Notes: a model not told the origin generated them from the letters alone. DNA of 64,000 nt from Paenibacillus radicis (ex Gao et al. 2016) (GCF_014641555.1 NZ_BMHY01000005.1:461272-525271); one strand, 5' to 3'; counted from the stretch's first letter, positions 8,352 to 17,545 are shown. Made by a program: numbers and translations.

Positions 8352-11054
8352 TTAAGCTGGCCGAATCCAGAATGACGCATACGGCAAGCAGTTGCTTATG
8401 ATGAGCTCCACGCCTCCGTCAGGATGACAGGAGCATAATACGTCGCATCCCGTACCTGTAGCCTCGTATGACAGGCCTTCGGCCAGATTGACCCTTATAT
8501 GAAAGGGCTGATCGGCTTGTCCGGCATAATGAAATTCCGAGCCGTATTCCGTGTAGTCATCCTTGCAGTGTTGCTTAAGCATCCAGACGTTAAAGCCTGT
8601 CGTAACCTTGCCCAGTTCATAATAGGCTGCAAACCAATTAATCACAGGGGCCGATAACCCGCCGAAATGATGCCAGCCAGCGCCGGTCCCCGACTGCACG
8701 ATAAAATGCTCGTAACAGTTGTAAGTGGCTTCGGTCTCGCGTTTCCATAATTCCAAAGCCGTGTTTGCAATTCGGTAAGCAAGGTCCGGGTAACCGTAAT
8801 CAAACATGGTTTTCCAGAAAAACCATTGATGGGGCATCCAGACCGCACCGTTCCAATAGCCGTCTGCCCGATAATAAGGGGCGCCTTGATCGACGGTGGA
8901 TAAGCCGATTGGCGTCCAGAAATGTTTTTCATCAAACAAGGTGTCAATGAGACGCTGGGTACGTTCTTTATCGCAGATTCCTGCTAGAAGCGGGTATAGA
9001 CCGTCCAATCCGCTATTGTAATTCGCTTCAGAGCCGTGGCGCAGGAGAGCTTCGTATTCTCCTTCTTCATTATGCAGCACGTAGCCGTAACAGCCTGCTT
9101 CCTCATCCCAGGCATAAGCATTGAGGGCATCGCTCCATCTTCGGATGTCCTTGTCGTATTCCTGGGTATCCATTTGCCAATTATCGGATGTTGCCGCCGC
9201 CATCCTGAGGATTTTGGCGATTCGAATGAGCTGACTCGTTGTAATGACGGGAGCTGCTTTATATTCTAATTTTAGCTCATGCACGTATTTCTGAGGCGGG
9301 TAATCATCCCAACCCCCGGAGTTATAGAAATAATCCCAGGTTTGAAGCAGTCCGGTTTGAAATACGTCCGTTGTGGAACCATTTATTTTGCCTGCGAGGA
9401 ACATATAGTATTGTCGTAATCTCGGGTAGAAATAGTTCAGGAACTCAGGAGACTGTTTGCGATTCCACAGCTCATGGAACAAATAATGCTGCACGGGCAC
9501 CGGGCTGCCGTGATGAATAAAGGCAGCTTCAGGATCTCCCGGCTCCGTCATATAAGCATTTAAGCAATCAATTGCCCGGCTGTCATCGAGATCTGCGAAG
9601 CCAAGTCCGATAAACCCGGAATCCCATGTGTACAGGGAATCCCACCATCTCCCCGGGGTGTTGTGACGAATGAATGTACGCTTGATATAGACCGGGAAAA
9701 CCGTATTTGTCAGCAAGGTTGCCCGCATGAGCTGCTGGCTGAAGGAATAACGGTCGCCCGAAGGATAAGCAAGAGGAGGCTCCAGCTTCTGGCGCTCCGC
9801 TAGATAAATAGACTCGCAGCTGCCGGCATCCAACGAAAAGCTTGCCAGTCGGGCAAGTACTTCTTCCAAAGTCCCGCCGCACACCATGCCGTGAAGAATA
9901 AGAGAGGATGCTGGGTTTAGGGAAATCGGACGCATAAACACATTCGTATAATGTCCTTTTCCGTTGCCATGCAAAATCGTACTCACATGATTGTGCACCG
10001 TATGGCGGGCGAATTGATCTAGCTCGTCGCTTAGGAACTGTCTGATCTCCACGTCGGGATAATTCCACAACAAGCCGTAATAGCAGGGACTATCCGGATA
10101 ATGAAGAATGAGGCTGCCGGGAACGGGCCCTTCCAGCAGTTCCGGTTCGATGCGCCAAGGGAGATCTACGAACGTTACCTCTTTGGAAGTCTGCTGCTCT
10201 ACAAGCGTAAAGCCGTCAAGAACAAGCGGGTTAACACTCCGTGTGCGAAGATAAACTGCAACTTTGCCTGCAGGCAAGTTCCCAATATGTATTTCTGATA
10301 ACGTTAAGCTGCCCGATGGTTCCATTTGAAGCCGGTGCTCATGCTCCCCGAGCCAAAGCTCGAGCTCCGCGCCCCGTACGGCTTGTCCGCGCAGCAGGAA
10401 CACGGCGTCCTTCAGAGAGGTCTCGATGTTTATCTCGTAGCGAAGCAGATCTCCGGCATCCATTCCGAACGGGGAACCGATTGCCGACCCTCCCGTAAAA
10501 TGCTGTCCGCGAATTTCTCCGCGCGACAATCCGTCGTACACCAGACCATTTGCAGGCCGCGGCTTGGCAAAGATCAATTCCTTATAATCCAGCGCATCTA
10601 CCCACTTAGCTCCATACGGAAGCCGTGCTTCCGCGAAGATTTGGACTTCGCCATGTCCCGGCAGCCTGGGAGGCTGGAGCGAAGCCATAGCGTGCAGCAC
10701 CAGATTTTGCGGTTGCTCCGTTTGATTGCTGAAGTTAACTCGGATAAGCCGGCTCTGCTCATCAATCCGGCTGAACGATATATCCGCGTAAACACGGTCT
10801 TTCCATTCCAGCTCATGGCGGTGGGAGAAATGGCTGAAATCCGGTGAAGCCTCCCAGGGATGATAGCCGGATTCCCATAAAACATTAGGGATGTCTATTT
10901 TTCGTCGATAGAATCCCGGCATTAAGCTTAAATCAAAACGAACACCTTTCGAGGGATCGTTAATATGGGAGAGGCCTATATATTGCTTGGCATAAGGTCC
11001 CCAGGAAGGTAAATTCAGGTCATGATTATGGGAAAGATGCTGATAGTCACTCAT
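8352..11054 (-). CDS. GH63/trehalase-like glycoside hydrolase
   Basis: A 900-residue protein with no signal peptide, probably cytoplasmic, acting on an imported oligosaccharide. An N-terminal beta-sandwich region of about 400 residues precedes an (alpha/alpha)6 barrel of the GH63/GH37 or mannosylglycerate-hydrolase type. Typical phrases are WWDSLYTWDSGF, ADGYWNGAVWMPHQWF and the late NCYEHF...GWHHFGGLSAPVINWF. By analogy with GH63 enzymes the general acid would be D478 (TWDSG) and the base E782 (CYEHF). The start at 11054 (MSDYQHL) is preceded by AAGGGG; a longer frame reaching further upstream overlaps the divergent regulator. The substrate is unknown; GH63 members act on glucosides or related alpha-linked sugars. 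Confidence 0.75.
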   Translation of the reverse strand: MSDYQHLSHNHDLNLPSWGPYAKQYIGLSHINDPSKGVRFDLSLMPGFYRRKIDIPNVLWESGYHPWEASPDFSHFSHRHELEWKDRVYADISFSRIDEQSRLIRVNFSNQTEQPQNLVLHAMASLQPPRLPGHGEVQIFAEARLPYGAKWVDALDYKELIFAKPRPANGLVYDGLSRGEIRGQHFTGGSAIGSPFGMDAGDLLRYEINIETSLKDAVFLLRGQAVRGAELELWLGEHEHRLQMEPSGSLTLSEIHIGNLPAGKVAVYLRTRSVNPLVLDGFTLVEQQTSKEVTFVDLPWRIEPELLEGPVPGSLILHYPDSPCYYGLLWNYPDVEIRQFLSDELDQFARHTVHNHVSTILHGNGKGHYTNVFMRPISLNPASSLILHGMVCGGTLEEVLARLASFSLDAGSCESIYLAERQKLEPPLAYPSGDRYSFSQQLMRATLLTNTVFPVYIKRTFIRHNTPGRWWDSLYTWDSGFIGLGFADLDDSRAIDCLNAYMTEPGDPEAAFIHHGSPVPVQHYLFHELWNRKQSPEFLNYFYPRLRQYYMFLAGKINGSTTDVFQTGLLQTWDYFYNSGGWDDYPPQKYVHELKLEYKAAPVITTSQLIRIAKILRMAAATSDNWQMDTQEYDKDIRRWSDALNAYAWDEEAGCYGYVLHNEEGEYEALLRHGSEANYNSGLDGLYPLLAGICDKERTQRLIDTLFDEKHFWTPIGLSTVDQGAPYYRADGYWNGAVWMPHQWFFWKTMFDYGYPDLAYRIANTALELWKRETEATYNCYEHFIVQSGTGAGWHHFGGLSAPVINWFAAYYELGKVTTGFNVWMLKQHCKDDYTEYGSEFHYAGQADQPFHIRVNLAEGLSYEATGTGCDVLCSCHPDGGVELIISNCLPYASFWIRPA

Positions 11055-11143
11055 GTTCAGACGGCCCCTTCGGCTTTTGGCATTTTCTCTATATTGTAAA
11101 GGCAAGCCCTTGAAAAAGCCTCTTGATAGCCGATCCTTTTGTC

Positions 11144-11172
11144 TTGAAAACGGACATTCATGATACGATAAA
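11144..11172 (+). promoter_or_regulatory. candidate sigma-A promoter for the AraC regulator
   Basis: TTGAAA at 11144-11149 and GATAAA at 11167-11172 are separated by 17 bp and lie 30 bp before the regulator start, in the divergent gap shared with the glycosidase gene. Confidence 0.45.
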
Positions 11173-11201
11173 AGCACTATAGCCAATTTGGAGGCAGGAA
11201 A

Positions 11202-12110
11202 ATGGAAGCGAGTTTTAATGCTTATGACAGGGAACAGGTCGATTACGCAGATCCTCATTTTCGGATGAAAATATGGACGATCAACCACAAAAGTCCAGCC
11301 TCTGAGGTGTATGGTCCATGGCACTATCATGAGGACGTGGAGTGGATTGCCGTTCTGAAGGGTACGATGGCCATCGAAACAACGAAATATTATTATCCGC
11401 TGCGGGGCGGCGATGTGATGCTGCTAGGCTCAAATGAGCTGCATCGATCCCATAAATACGGACAATCCGAACTGGTTTACATCGTATGCCACGTTGATAT
11501 GGCCGCTTTTATGGACCCGTCCATGCTGACGTATTATGCGGCTTTTACCGGTAAATCCGCCAATCTGACGATGCTGAATGAGCCACTCAGCCGATCCGTG
11601 TCAAAGGGACAAGCCTATGCTCTGCTCAATCGGATGTTCCAGGATATTACGGCCAAGAAAAGAGGTTATGAGCTGGCCGTTAATGCCAGCTTCAAAATGC
11701 TTTTGTATACACTGATTCAGAGCGATGAAAGGAAGGTTATTGCACCGATGGACCCGCATCTGGCAGAAAAACTGCGGCCTGCGTTAGCCCTGATTGAGCA
11801 GCAGCTCGAGACATCCTGCCTGATTGCTGATATCAGCAGGGAGCTGAACTACAACGGCAGTTATTTTGCCAAGCTGTTTAAGAGAGGAATGGGAATGACG
11901 TTTACGTCTTATGTGCAAATGCGAAGAATGAAGCGGGCCGCGCAACTCCTGCTTACGGTGACTTGGTCGGTAACCGAAATCAGCGGCAGAGTGGGATTTG
12001 CAAGCCCCGCTCAATTTTATCAGTTGTTTAGAAGACATTTCGGCTGCTCCCCGAAGCAGTTTGTAAGCCGTCATGGACGGGATAACGGATCGATAGGGGA
12101 ATATTCGTAG
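11202..12110 (+). CDS. AraC-family regulator with N-terminal cupin domain
   Basis: A 302-residue regulator divergent from the glycosidase gene, separated by 147 bp. Residues up to about 150 form a cupin-like sugar-sensing domain (GPWHYHEDVEWIAVLKGTM, PLRGGDVMLLGSNELH). The C-terminal 100 residues form the two-helix AraC domain, with ISRELNYNGSYFAKLFKRGMG and ISGRVGFASPAQFYQLFRRHFG. The ATG follows TTGGAGG with good spacing. The most likely job is control of the glycosidase gene and possibly the transporter, giving this island two separate inputs (this protein and the YesM/YesN pair). Confidence 0.88.
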   Translation: MEASFNAYDREQVDYADPHFRMKIWTINHKSPASEVYGPWHYHEDVEWIAVLKGTMAIETTKYYYPLRGGDVMLLGSNELHRSHKYGQSELVYIVCHVDMAAFMDPSMLTYYAAFTGKSANLTMLNEPLSRSVSKGQAYALLNRMFQDITAKKRGYELAVNASFKMLLYTLIQSDERKVIAPMDPHLAEKLRPALALIEQQLETSCLIADISRELNYNGSYFAKLFKRGMGMTFTSYVQMRRMKRAAQLLLTVTWSVTEISGRVGFASPAQFYQLFRRHFGCSPKQFVSRHGRDNGSIGEYS

Positions 12111-12179
12111 TTATCGGCGCGGTTTCGCTTGGCAGGATCGTCTTTTCGTTACCGTGGTCATCCTTCGTCTCGTCTTCCT

Positions 12180-12325
12180 TCAGTCGAATAGCAGCAACGG
12201 CTGCGATCGGTCTTGTCTTTCATCCTTAACCAACCGGGCGAAATCCTGCGAATAAGCGAGAATCCGTGAGAAAAACGTATCGTACTGAGGGTGTTCAATG
12301 AGTGACCTGATACAAACGAAAAAGG
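12180..12325 (-). pseudogene. orphan C-terminal coding remnant
   Basis: On the minus strand an open frame ends with RSLIEHPQYDTFFS, RILAYSQDFARL and VKDERQDRSQPLLLFD before a TGA at 12180-12182. The amino-acid composition looks like real protein, but there is no start codon or ribosome binding site, and the frame runs into a terminator hairpin at 12322-12345. It may be the tail left by a deletion. I do not recognise the family. Confidence 0.3.
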
Positions 12326-12345
12326 AACTGCTGCGGCAGCTCCTT
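12322..12345 (-). terminator. terminator of flavoprotein pseudogene copy 2
   Basis: A 10-bp stem with one mismatch around the loop TGCG, followed on the minus strand by CCTTTTTCG. It lies just beyond the stop of the leftward pseudogene. Confidence 0.6.
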
Positions 12346-12358
12346 ATTGGCGTACAAA

Positions 12359-12771
12359 TTAAGCTTTCATCACGTCATGATCGACATAACGCTCGCCGTT
12401 CAGCTCGCTAATAATATTGATGGCGGCCTTCGCGCCGCCGCCCGCTGTAATAACGGCGTGCACGCTTACGCCGGCTACTGTTCCCGCTGCCCAAATGCCG
12501 GGGATGCTTGTCCGGCCAGCCGCATCGACGTCGACAATTATCTTGATTCTCGGCTCTGTTCCAGATTTCGTAGCAGCGCCGATCGTCTCGGCGAGATCCG
12601 CCAGCGCACCAGTTGCCAGCAGTACATGCTTGCCTCGTACGTGCCCTGATCGGTTACGACGGATAGACCTCCCTCGATAGGCGTAACATTTTGAACTGTC
12701 TCCTCTTTGATTTCCGCGCCAAGCCGCACTGCTTGCTTCTTGCCTGTATCAACAAGGTCTGGACCGTCCAT
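12359..12771 (-). pseudogene. decayed thioredoxin-reductase-like FAD oxidoreductase, copy 2
   Basis: Only the last third of the protein remains: MDGPDLVDTGKKQAVRLGAEI, then a one-base deletion near 12632-12635, then in another frame KHVLLATGAL, VDVDAAGRTSIPGIWAAGT and AINIISELNGERYVDHDV, ending at a TAA at 12359-12361. The FAD-binding N-terminus is missing. It is a clear paralogue of the remnant at 567-1042, with the damage in a different place: copy 1 is frameshifted at WAAGT, copy 2 just before KHVLLAT. Similarity continues upstream of the coding part to about 12880. Not expected to make a functional protein. Confidence 0.85.
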
Positions 12772-12977
12772 TATAAACCTCTCGATGGCGGGGGGCAACG
12801 GAGCTCTATGTCGGTAATCGGCATACAGCGTTCTACCGCTGCCTGCTTCCCTTTTGCAACATTTTACATCATAATGTCTGCCGATCAGCCATATTATTCT
12901 AGATACTGGCAGGGCTAACCGCTCGTTCACAGTTTTTTCACAGATCCCTTTCTTGACGGAGGGGGTTGTTTTTAGTT

Positions 12978-13014
12978 ATAGTTCAATAATCGAATAGTTC
13001 TACTATGAAACTAT
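12978..13014. promoter_or_regulatory. probable MarR operator
   Basis: ATAGTTC occurs at 12978-12984 and 12994-13000, and the second copy starts an imperfect 21-bp palindrome ending AAACTAT at 13014. The cluster lies 34 bp upstream of the MarR gene start, where an autoregulatory operator is expected. The regulator assignment is inference from position. Confidence 0.55.
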
Positions 13015-13047
13015 ATGGACACGCAGAGAAAGAGAGGGGACGCTGTA

Positions 13048-13515
13048 ATGACCGCACCAAACGTTGAATTTTTAAAACAGATTATATCGCGCTACGAATC
13101 GGTACATTTTACAGTGAATACAAGATTGACCGCCATGATCCGTGAGCTGATGCCTGAGGCGCTTACTGTAGACCAGTTCGCTACGCTCCGATATTTGCGG
13201 TCGGTGGGTGTAGCTAAATCAACGGACCTTGCAGATATATTCTGTGTAGGCAAAAGTTCGATTACCGCGATCACTACGCGGTTGTTCGATAAAAACCTCA
13301 TTGAACGGCATCCGGATGAGAAGGACCGCCGTGTTACGCTGCTCCGTTTGACGGAGGAAGGAAAGCGGTTGTCGGATTCGATCGAGGACGAGATTCAAAA
13401 GATGATTTCCAAGTTTTTGAATCATTTTGAGGAGGAGGAAGCCCTTCAATTCATCAATACGTTCGAGAAGTTAGCCAAAGTAATGACGGAAACCATGGAG
13501 ATTGAGAGGAGTTAG
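13048..13515 (+). CDS. MarR-family transcriptional regulator (YdgG-like)
   Basis: A 155-residue winged-helix regulator. The DNA-binding core is visible as LTVDQFATLRYLRSVGVAKSTDLADI and then VGKSSITAITTRLFDKNLIERH, with the wing DEKDRRVTLLRLTEEGKRL. The ATG at 13048 is preceded by GAGAGGGGA; an in-frame ATG at 13015 lies inside the predicted operator. The exporter gene starts 6 nt after its stop, so the pair is an operon like B. subtilis ydgG-ydgH. It most likely represses both genes until a toxic ligand binds. Confidence 0.9.
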   Translation: MTAPNVEFLKQIISRYESVHFTVNTRLTAMIRELMPEALTVDQFATLRYLRSVGVAKSTDLADIFCVGKSSITAITTRLFDKNLIERHPDEKDRRVTLLRLTEEGKRLSDSIEDEIQKMISKFLNHFEEEEALQFINTFEKLAKVMTETMEIERS

Positions 13516-13521
13516 AGATAA

Positions 13522-16500
13522 ATGAGAACCGTATTAAAGTTAAGATGGGTCTTACTGGCGGTCTGGCTGGTAGCAGCTGTCGGCCTCATGCTAAGCGCCC
13601 CGAATATGCAGGATCTCGTTCGCGATAAGGGTCAGATTACAGTGCCGGACGGTTATTCGTCCACTAATGCTGCTGAGATGATCAAACAGTTTGAGGGTAA
13701 AGAGAGCGGAGGAGGCGGAGCGGCCACTGTTCTTGTTTTCCACGATGGTAAGGGATTGTCGGACAGTGATATGACGGCCGTTCAGGCTGGTATTAACAAG
13801 CTGAAGGACCGCAAGGATGAGCTGCGTATTTCCACCATAACGACTCACCTGGACACTCCTGAATTAAAGGCTCAAATGCTTGCAAAAGACGGCAAAACGA
13901 TGATTGCCCTCGTTAACGTCAATCTCGATGGTGCCGACTTATCTGAGGTGCGTGACGGCCTCTACAATGCATTGTCGGACGTGAAAGTGGATCATTATTA
14001 TACGGGCAACTGGATTATTTCCGAAGATGTGATGCAGAGCTCGCAAGATGGACTGAAGAAAACTGAATTTATTACCGTTGGCTTCATTCTCGTCATCCTA
14101 TTCCTCGTTTTCCGTTCGGCAGTAGCGCCAATCGTGCCTTTGCTGACCGTTGGCTTCACCTATTTAGTATCGCAATCCATCGTAGCCTATCTGGTGAAAT
14201 ACTTTGGGTTCCCGCTATCGAATTTTACGCAAATTTTTCTGGTGGCTGTCCTCTTCGGCATCGGAACCGACTATTGTATCCTGCTGATCAGCCGGTATAA
14301 GGAAGAGCTGTCGCATCGTGGCGGCAACATTCAGGAGTCGATCGTTGCGACTTACAAAACGGCGGGTAAAACCGTTCTATTCTCCGGCTTGGCCGTATTA
14401 GTGGGCTTCGCATCGATTGGCTTCTCGACCTTCGTATTGTACCGCTCAGCGGTAGCTGTAGCCGTCGGGATTGCTGTGCTGCTCGTGGCGTTGTTCACGA
14501 TCGTACCGTTTTTCATGGCGGTGCTGGGGCCGAAGCTGTTCTGGCCTTCCAAAGGCTCGCTGGAGCACAAGCCAAGCGGACTTTGGGGCGCGGTTGGCAA
14601 GTTCTCGCTGAAACGTCCAGTATGGGCGCTCGTTATTTTGGCGGTGCTGATCGTACCTTTCCTTACCGCGTATAAGGGTTCTATTTCGTTTAACTCGCTG
14701 GATGAAATCGGCGATAAATATGATTCCGTTAAAGCGTTCAATCTGATTGCAGACAGCTTTGGGCCAGGTGAATCCTTGACTTCGACTGTCGTGCTCAAAT
14801 CGGATACGCCTATGGATACCCCGGAAGGCTTGGCTGCACTGGAGCAAGTAAGCCGGGAACTGGGCAAAGTTGAAGGCGTGAAGACGATTCGCAGCGCGAC
14901 CCGTCCAACTGGCGAAGTGCTGGATGATTTCTTAGTTACCGATCAAGTCGGAACGCTGGAAGACGGCTTAGGCAAAAGCGGCGACGGTCTGGGTCAGATT
15001 GGTTCGGGGTTATCTGAAGCCAGCGCAGCGCTGAGCGACAATGCGCCGAAACTGAATCAAGCCGTTGATGGCGTAGGTGATCTGGTAAATGGTACAAACG
15101 CGTTGAAAAAAGGCGTCGTCCAGCTGGGCGATGGACTGAAGCAGATTGAAAAAGGTTTGCTGGACGGCTCTGCTGGTGCTAAGGAGCTGAGCGAAGGGCT
15201 TAGCCAGGCAAAGGTGAGCGCGGAGCAGCTTGCGGCCGCCAGCAAAGATTTGCTTGCCGGCTACAAGCAAGCGGAATCTGGCGTTAGCCAATTGACGCAA
15301 GCCTATGGCGCAATCGCTTCTGAGCAAGCGAAGCTTGCTGACGGACTGGCGAGCCTGGGCAAAGGCTTGGCGGGTCTGGAGCAAAGCCATCCGGAGCTGA
15401 AGGATGACGAGGCGTATGTGCAGGCCCTTGCTTCGGTTGCGCAAATGCAGCAAGGCGCTGCGGGTCTTGGCCAGCAATTGGCAATGCTCAATACGCAGCT
15501 TGGCGGCGTAGCCGGCGGCTTGAAGCAAGCGAATGGCGGCTTCGAGCAGGCTTCCGGCGGGCAAGCGGCATTGGCGCAAGGATTAGGCCAATTAGCAGAC
15601 GGTATTGCCGCGCTGCAAAAAGGTATTGAGCAAGCCGCTGCAGGTCAAGGGCAGATCGTATCGAAGCTGCCTAGCGTTACGCAAGGTTTCGATAAGCTTG
15701 CAGGCGGACAGAAGGAGCTGCAGTCCGGCTTTGCAGATTTGAACGGACAGCTTAGCCAGTTGACCGGGGGCTTGGATCAAAGCGTCGACGGCTTGACGCA
15801 AGTGACTGATGGTCTTTCTTCTGCGAAAGGGTACTTGAGCGAGCTTTCCTCTTCGGCGAATAAGCAAATTACCGGCTGGTTCATTCCGCAGGAAGCGATC
15901 GACAAGCCGGAGTTCCAGCAAGCGCTTGACGTTTATTTGTCGGAAGATCGCAAAACAGCGAAACTCGACGTCGTATTCAGCGGCAATCCGTATGAGCAAG
16001 AAACGATGTCGCAGATCGACGAGCTGGAAGCTGCAGTAGGCCGCGCTCTAAAAGATACTGCTTATAGCAGTGCTACTTATGCGGTTGGCGGCGTATCGAG
16101 TATGAATAACGATTTGAGCAATATTTCGAATGCGGATTATAGCCGCACCGTTATTTTGATGCTGATTGGTATCTCCATCATTCTCATTATTCTGTTCCGT
16201 TCGATCATTATGCCGCTGTATATGATCGCGTCGCTGCTCGTTACGTTCTACACGTCAATGGCGATTACGGAAGTGATTTTTGTAAGATTGCTTGGACATT
16301 CCGGCCTCAGCTGGGCGGTGCCGTTCTTTGGTTTCGTCATGCTGGTCGCGCTCGGTATCGACTACAGTATCTTCTTGATGGATCGCTTCAAGGAATATCG
16401 CCACCTTTCGCCATCTGCAGCAATACTGGAAGCGATGAAGAATATGGGCACCGTCATTATGTCGGCAGCCGTTATTCTCGGCGGTACCTTCGCGGCGATG

Positions 16501-16719
16501 CTGCCTTCAGGGGTTATGTCGCTGCTGCAAATTGCAACGATCGTACTATGCGGATTGTTCATGTACGCACTTGTGATGCTGCCGCTGTTCATCCCAGTCA
16601 TGGTCCGTATGTTCGGCAAAGCCAACTACTGGCCGTTCATGCGCTCGGATGACGAGCTGGACTCGCCATCATCGCCTAGCGAGAAAGTCCGCGCTTACCC
16701 GCGTGACACTACGATTTAA
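13522..16719 (+). CDS. MMPL/RND-family membrane exporter (YdgH-like)
   Basis: A 1065-residue exporter with two MMPL halves. Each half has one N-terminal membrane helix, an extracellular domain and a bundle of five helices, including FGIGTDYCILLISRYKEEL in the first and VALGIDYSIFLMDRFKEYRH in the second; the Asp in each is the usual proton-relay residue. Between the halves lies a long extracellular insert (about residues 475-780) made of Gly/Leu/Gln-rich short repeats such as GLGQIGSGL and DGLTQVTDGL, like the YhgE/Pip heptad repeats, likely an extended helical stalk. It is 6 nt downstream of the MarR gene. Substrate unknown; drug, lipid or fatty-acid export is typical. Confidence 0.88.
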   Translation: MRTVLKLRWVLLAVWLVAAVGLMLSAPNMQDLVRDKGQITVPDGYSSTNAAEMIKQFEGKESGGGGAATVLVFHDGKGLSDSDMTAVQAGINKLKDRKDELRISTITTHLDTPELKAQMLAKDGKTMIALVNVNLDGADLSEVRDGLYNALSDVKVDHYYTGNWIISEDVMQSSQDGLKKTEFITVGFILVILFLVFRSAVAPIVPLLTVGFTYLVSQSIVAYLVKYFGFPLSNFTQIFLVAVLFGIGTDYCILLISRYKEELSHRGGNIQESIVATYKTAGKTVLFSGLAVLVGFASIGFSTFVLYRSAVAVAVGIAVLLVALFTIVPFFMAVLGPKLFWPSKGSLEHKPSGLWGAVGKFSLKRPVWALVILAVLIVPFLTAYKGSISFNSLDEIGDKYDSVKAFNLIADSFGPGESLTSTVVLKSDTPMDTPEGLAALEQVSRELGKVEGVKTIRSATRPTGEVLDDFLVTDQVGTLEDGLGKSGDGLGQIGSGLSEASAALSDNAPKLNQAVDGVGDLVNGTNALKKGVVQLGDGLKQIEKGLLDGSAGAKELSEGLSQAKVSAEQLAAASKDLLAGYKQAESGVSQLTQAYGAIASEQAKLADGLASLGKGLAGLEQSHPELKDDEAYVQALASVAQMQQGAAGLGQQLAMLNTQLGGVAGGLKQANGGFEQASGGQAALAQGLGQLADGIAALQKGIEQAAAGQGQIVSKLPSVTQGFDKLAGGQKELQSGFADLNGQLSQLTGGLDQSVDGLTQVTDGLSSAKGYLSELSSSANKQITGWFIPQEAIDKPEFQQALDVYLSEDRKTAKLDVVFSGNPYEQETMSQIDELEAAVGRALKDTAYSSATYAVGGVSSMNNDLSNISNADYSRTVILMLIGISIILIILFRSIIMPLYMIASLLVTFYTSMAITEVIFVRLLGHSGLSWAVPFFGFVMLVALGIDYSIFLMDRFKEYRHLSPSAAILEAMKNMGTVIMSAAVILGGTFAAMLPSGVMSLLQIATIVLCGLFMYALVMLPLFIPVMVRMFGKANYWPFMRSDDELDSPSSPSEKVRAYPRDTTI

Positions 16720-16754
16720 TGGGTTAGTGAATGAAGTGAAGTGGAAGTGAAATG

Positions 16755-16818
16755 GCCTGCTTGGGCAGGGACGGTCTTTGGATCGCTCTCTTGCCGAGCA
16801 GGCTTTTTCTTTTTTTTG
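16755..16818 (+). terminator. terminator of the MarR-MMPL operon
   Basis: GCCTGCT at 16755-16761 pairs with AGCAGGC at 16797-16803, with further pairing inside, followed by TTTTTCTTTTTTTT. Confidence 0.85.
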
Positions 16819-16891
16819 GTATGAGGTATTAGGGGGAGTGGGCGTAGGAATAGGTAGCTTGGAATTTGTCCGGCGGCCTGCTGGCGGGGAG

Positions 16892-17300
16892 GATAGCGAA
16901 GCTGGCTACGCAAAACAGCGAAGTAGGTTCGTTGTAAGTGATTAGTTAGTTGATTGGCTGTATTTAGCGAAGCAGGTTCGCAAATTAGCGAAGTGAGGTT
17001 CGTTCTAGGAGGGTTATGTCGGCATAAAGTGGCGGCTGAGGCGAAATAGCGAAGAGAACTTCGCAATCCCAGAACCTAGGTTCACCAATAACGAAGAATA
17101 CTTCGCTGTAGGTCGCAGAAGGTTTAACGGCGGGCCGAATAGCGAAGCTGGCTTCGCAAAACAGCGAAATAGGTTCGCTGTAAGTGATTAGTTAGTTGGT
17201 TGGCGGTGGTTAGCGAAGCAGGTTCGCAAATTAACGAAGCGAGGTTCGTTCAAGGAGGGCTAAGTCGTCATAAAGTGGCGGCTGAGGCGAAATAGCGAAG
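16892..17300. repeat. two 163-bp direct repeats containing AGCGAA/TTCGC motifs
   Basis: Segments 16892-17054 and 17138-17300 are near-identical direct copies offset by 246 bp. Each is packed with short inverted motifs of the form AGCGAAG..GGTTCGC and shares GTAAGTGATTAGTTAGTTG and CATAAAGTGGCGGCTGAGGC. The 83 bp between them also holds AACCTAGGTTC and another AACGAAG..CTTCGC pair. The same motif family recurs at 47674-48207. Apparent minus-strand open frames here are produced by the repeats. The rest of the spacer up to 17506 shows nothing I can assign. Confidence 0.85.
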
Positions 17301-17506
17301 GTCCCCTTGCTGGAGTTGGTTGTCGGCCGGGGGAGAGCAAATGTTACTTTTACATATCGTTTGGTGCGTGCAGTGGGAATGATGGATGAAGCAGGAATGT
17401 GTGCGCGGGCTTGAAAAGTAACTAGAGAACAATAGGATGGGAATTGCTCGTGGAATGTAGCCAACATGAGCCAACCAACTAAGCGAGAACCGTAAGCTGA
17501 CGCATC

Positions 17507-17545
17507 AAAAAGAGGTATCCCCAACAACAGGGGGATACCTCTTTT
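17507..17545. terminator. terminator for the leftward chromate-transporter operon
   Basis: AAAGAGGTATCCCC pairs with GGGGATACCTCTTT over a 7-8 base loop, with A and T runs on both sides. It lies 15 bp beyond the stop of the leftward operon. Confidence 0.85.

Noticed and set aside
11055-11330. Longer N-terminus for the GH63-like protein
   Set aside because: It would overlap the divergent AraC gene; a good ribosome binding site and start exist at 11054.
567-12771. Composite transposon formed by the two flavoprotein remnants
   Set aside because: No transposase, terminal inverted repeats or target duplication are visible at either copy.
15010-15579. Open frame opposite the MMPL stalk region
   Set aside because: It arises from the periodic Gly/Leu/Gln repeats of the real protein on the plus strand.
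16716-17527. Minus-strand small proteins in the repeat region
   Set aside because: The two frames share the repeated segment and lack ribosome binding sites, so they follow the repeat rather than encode proteins.
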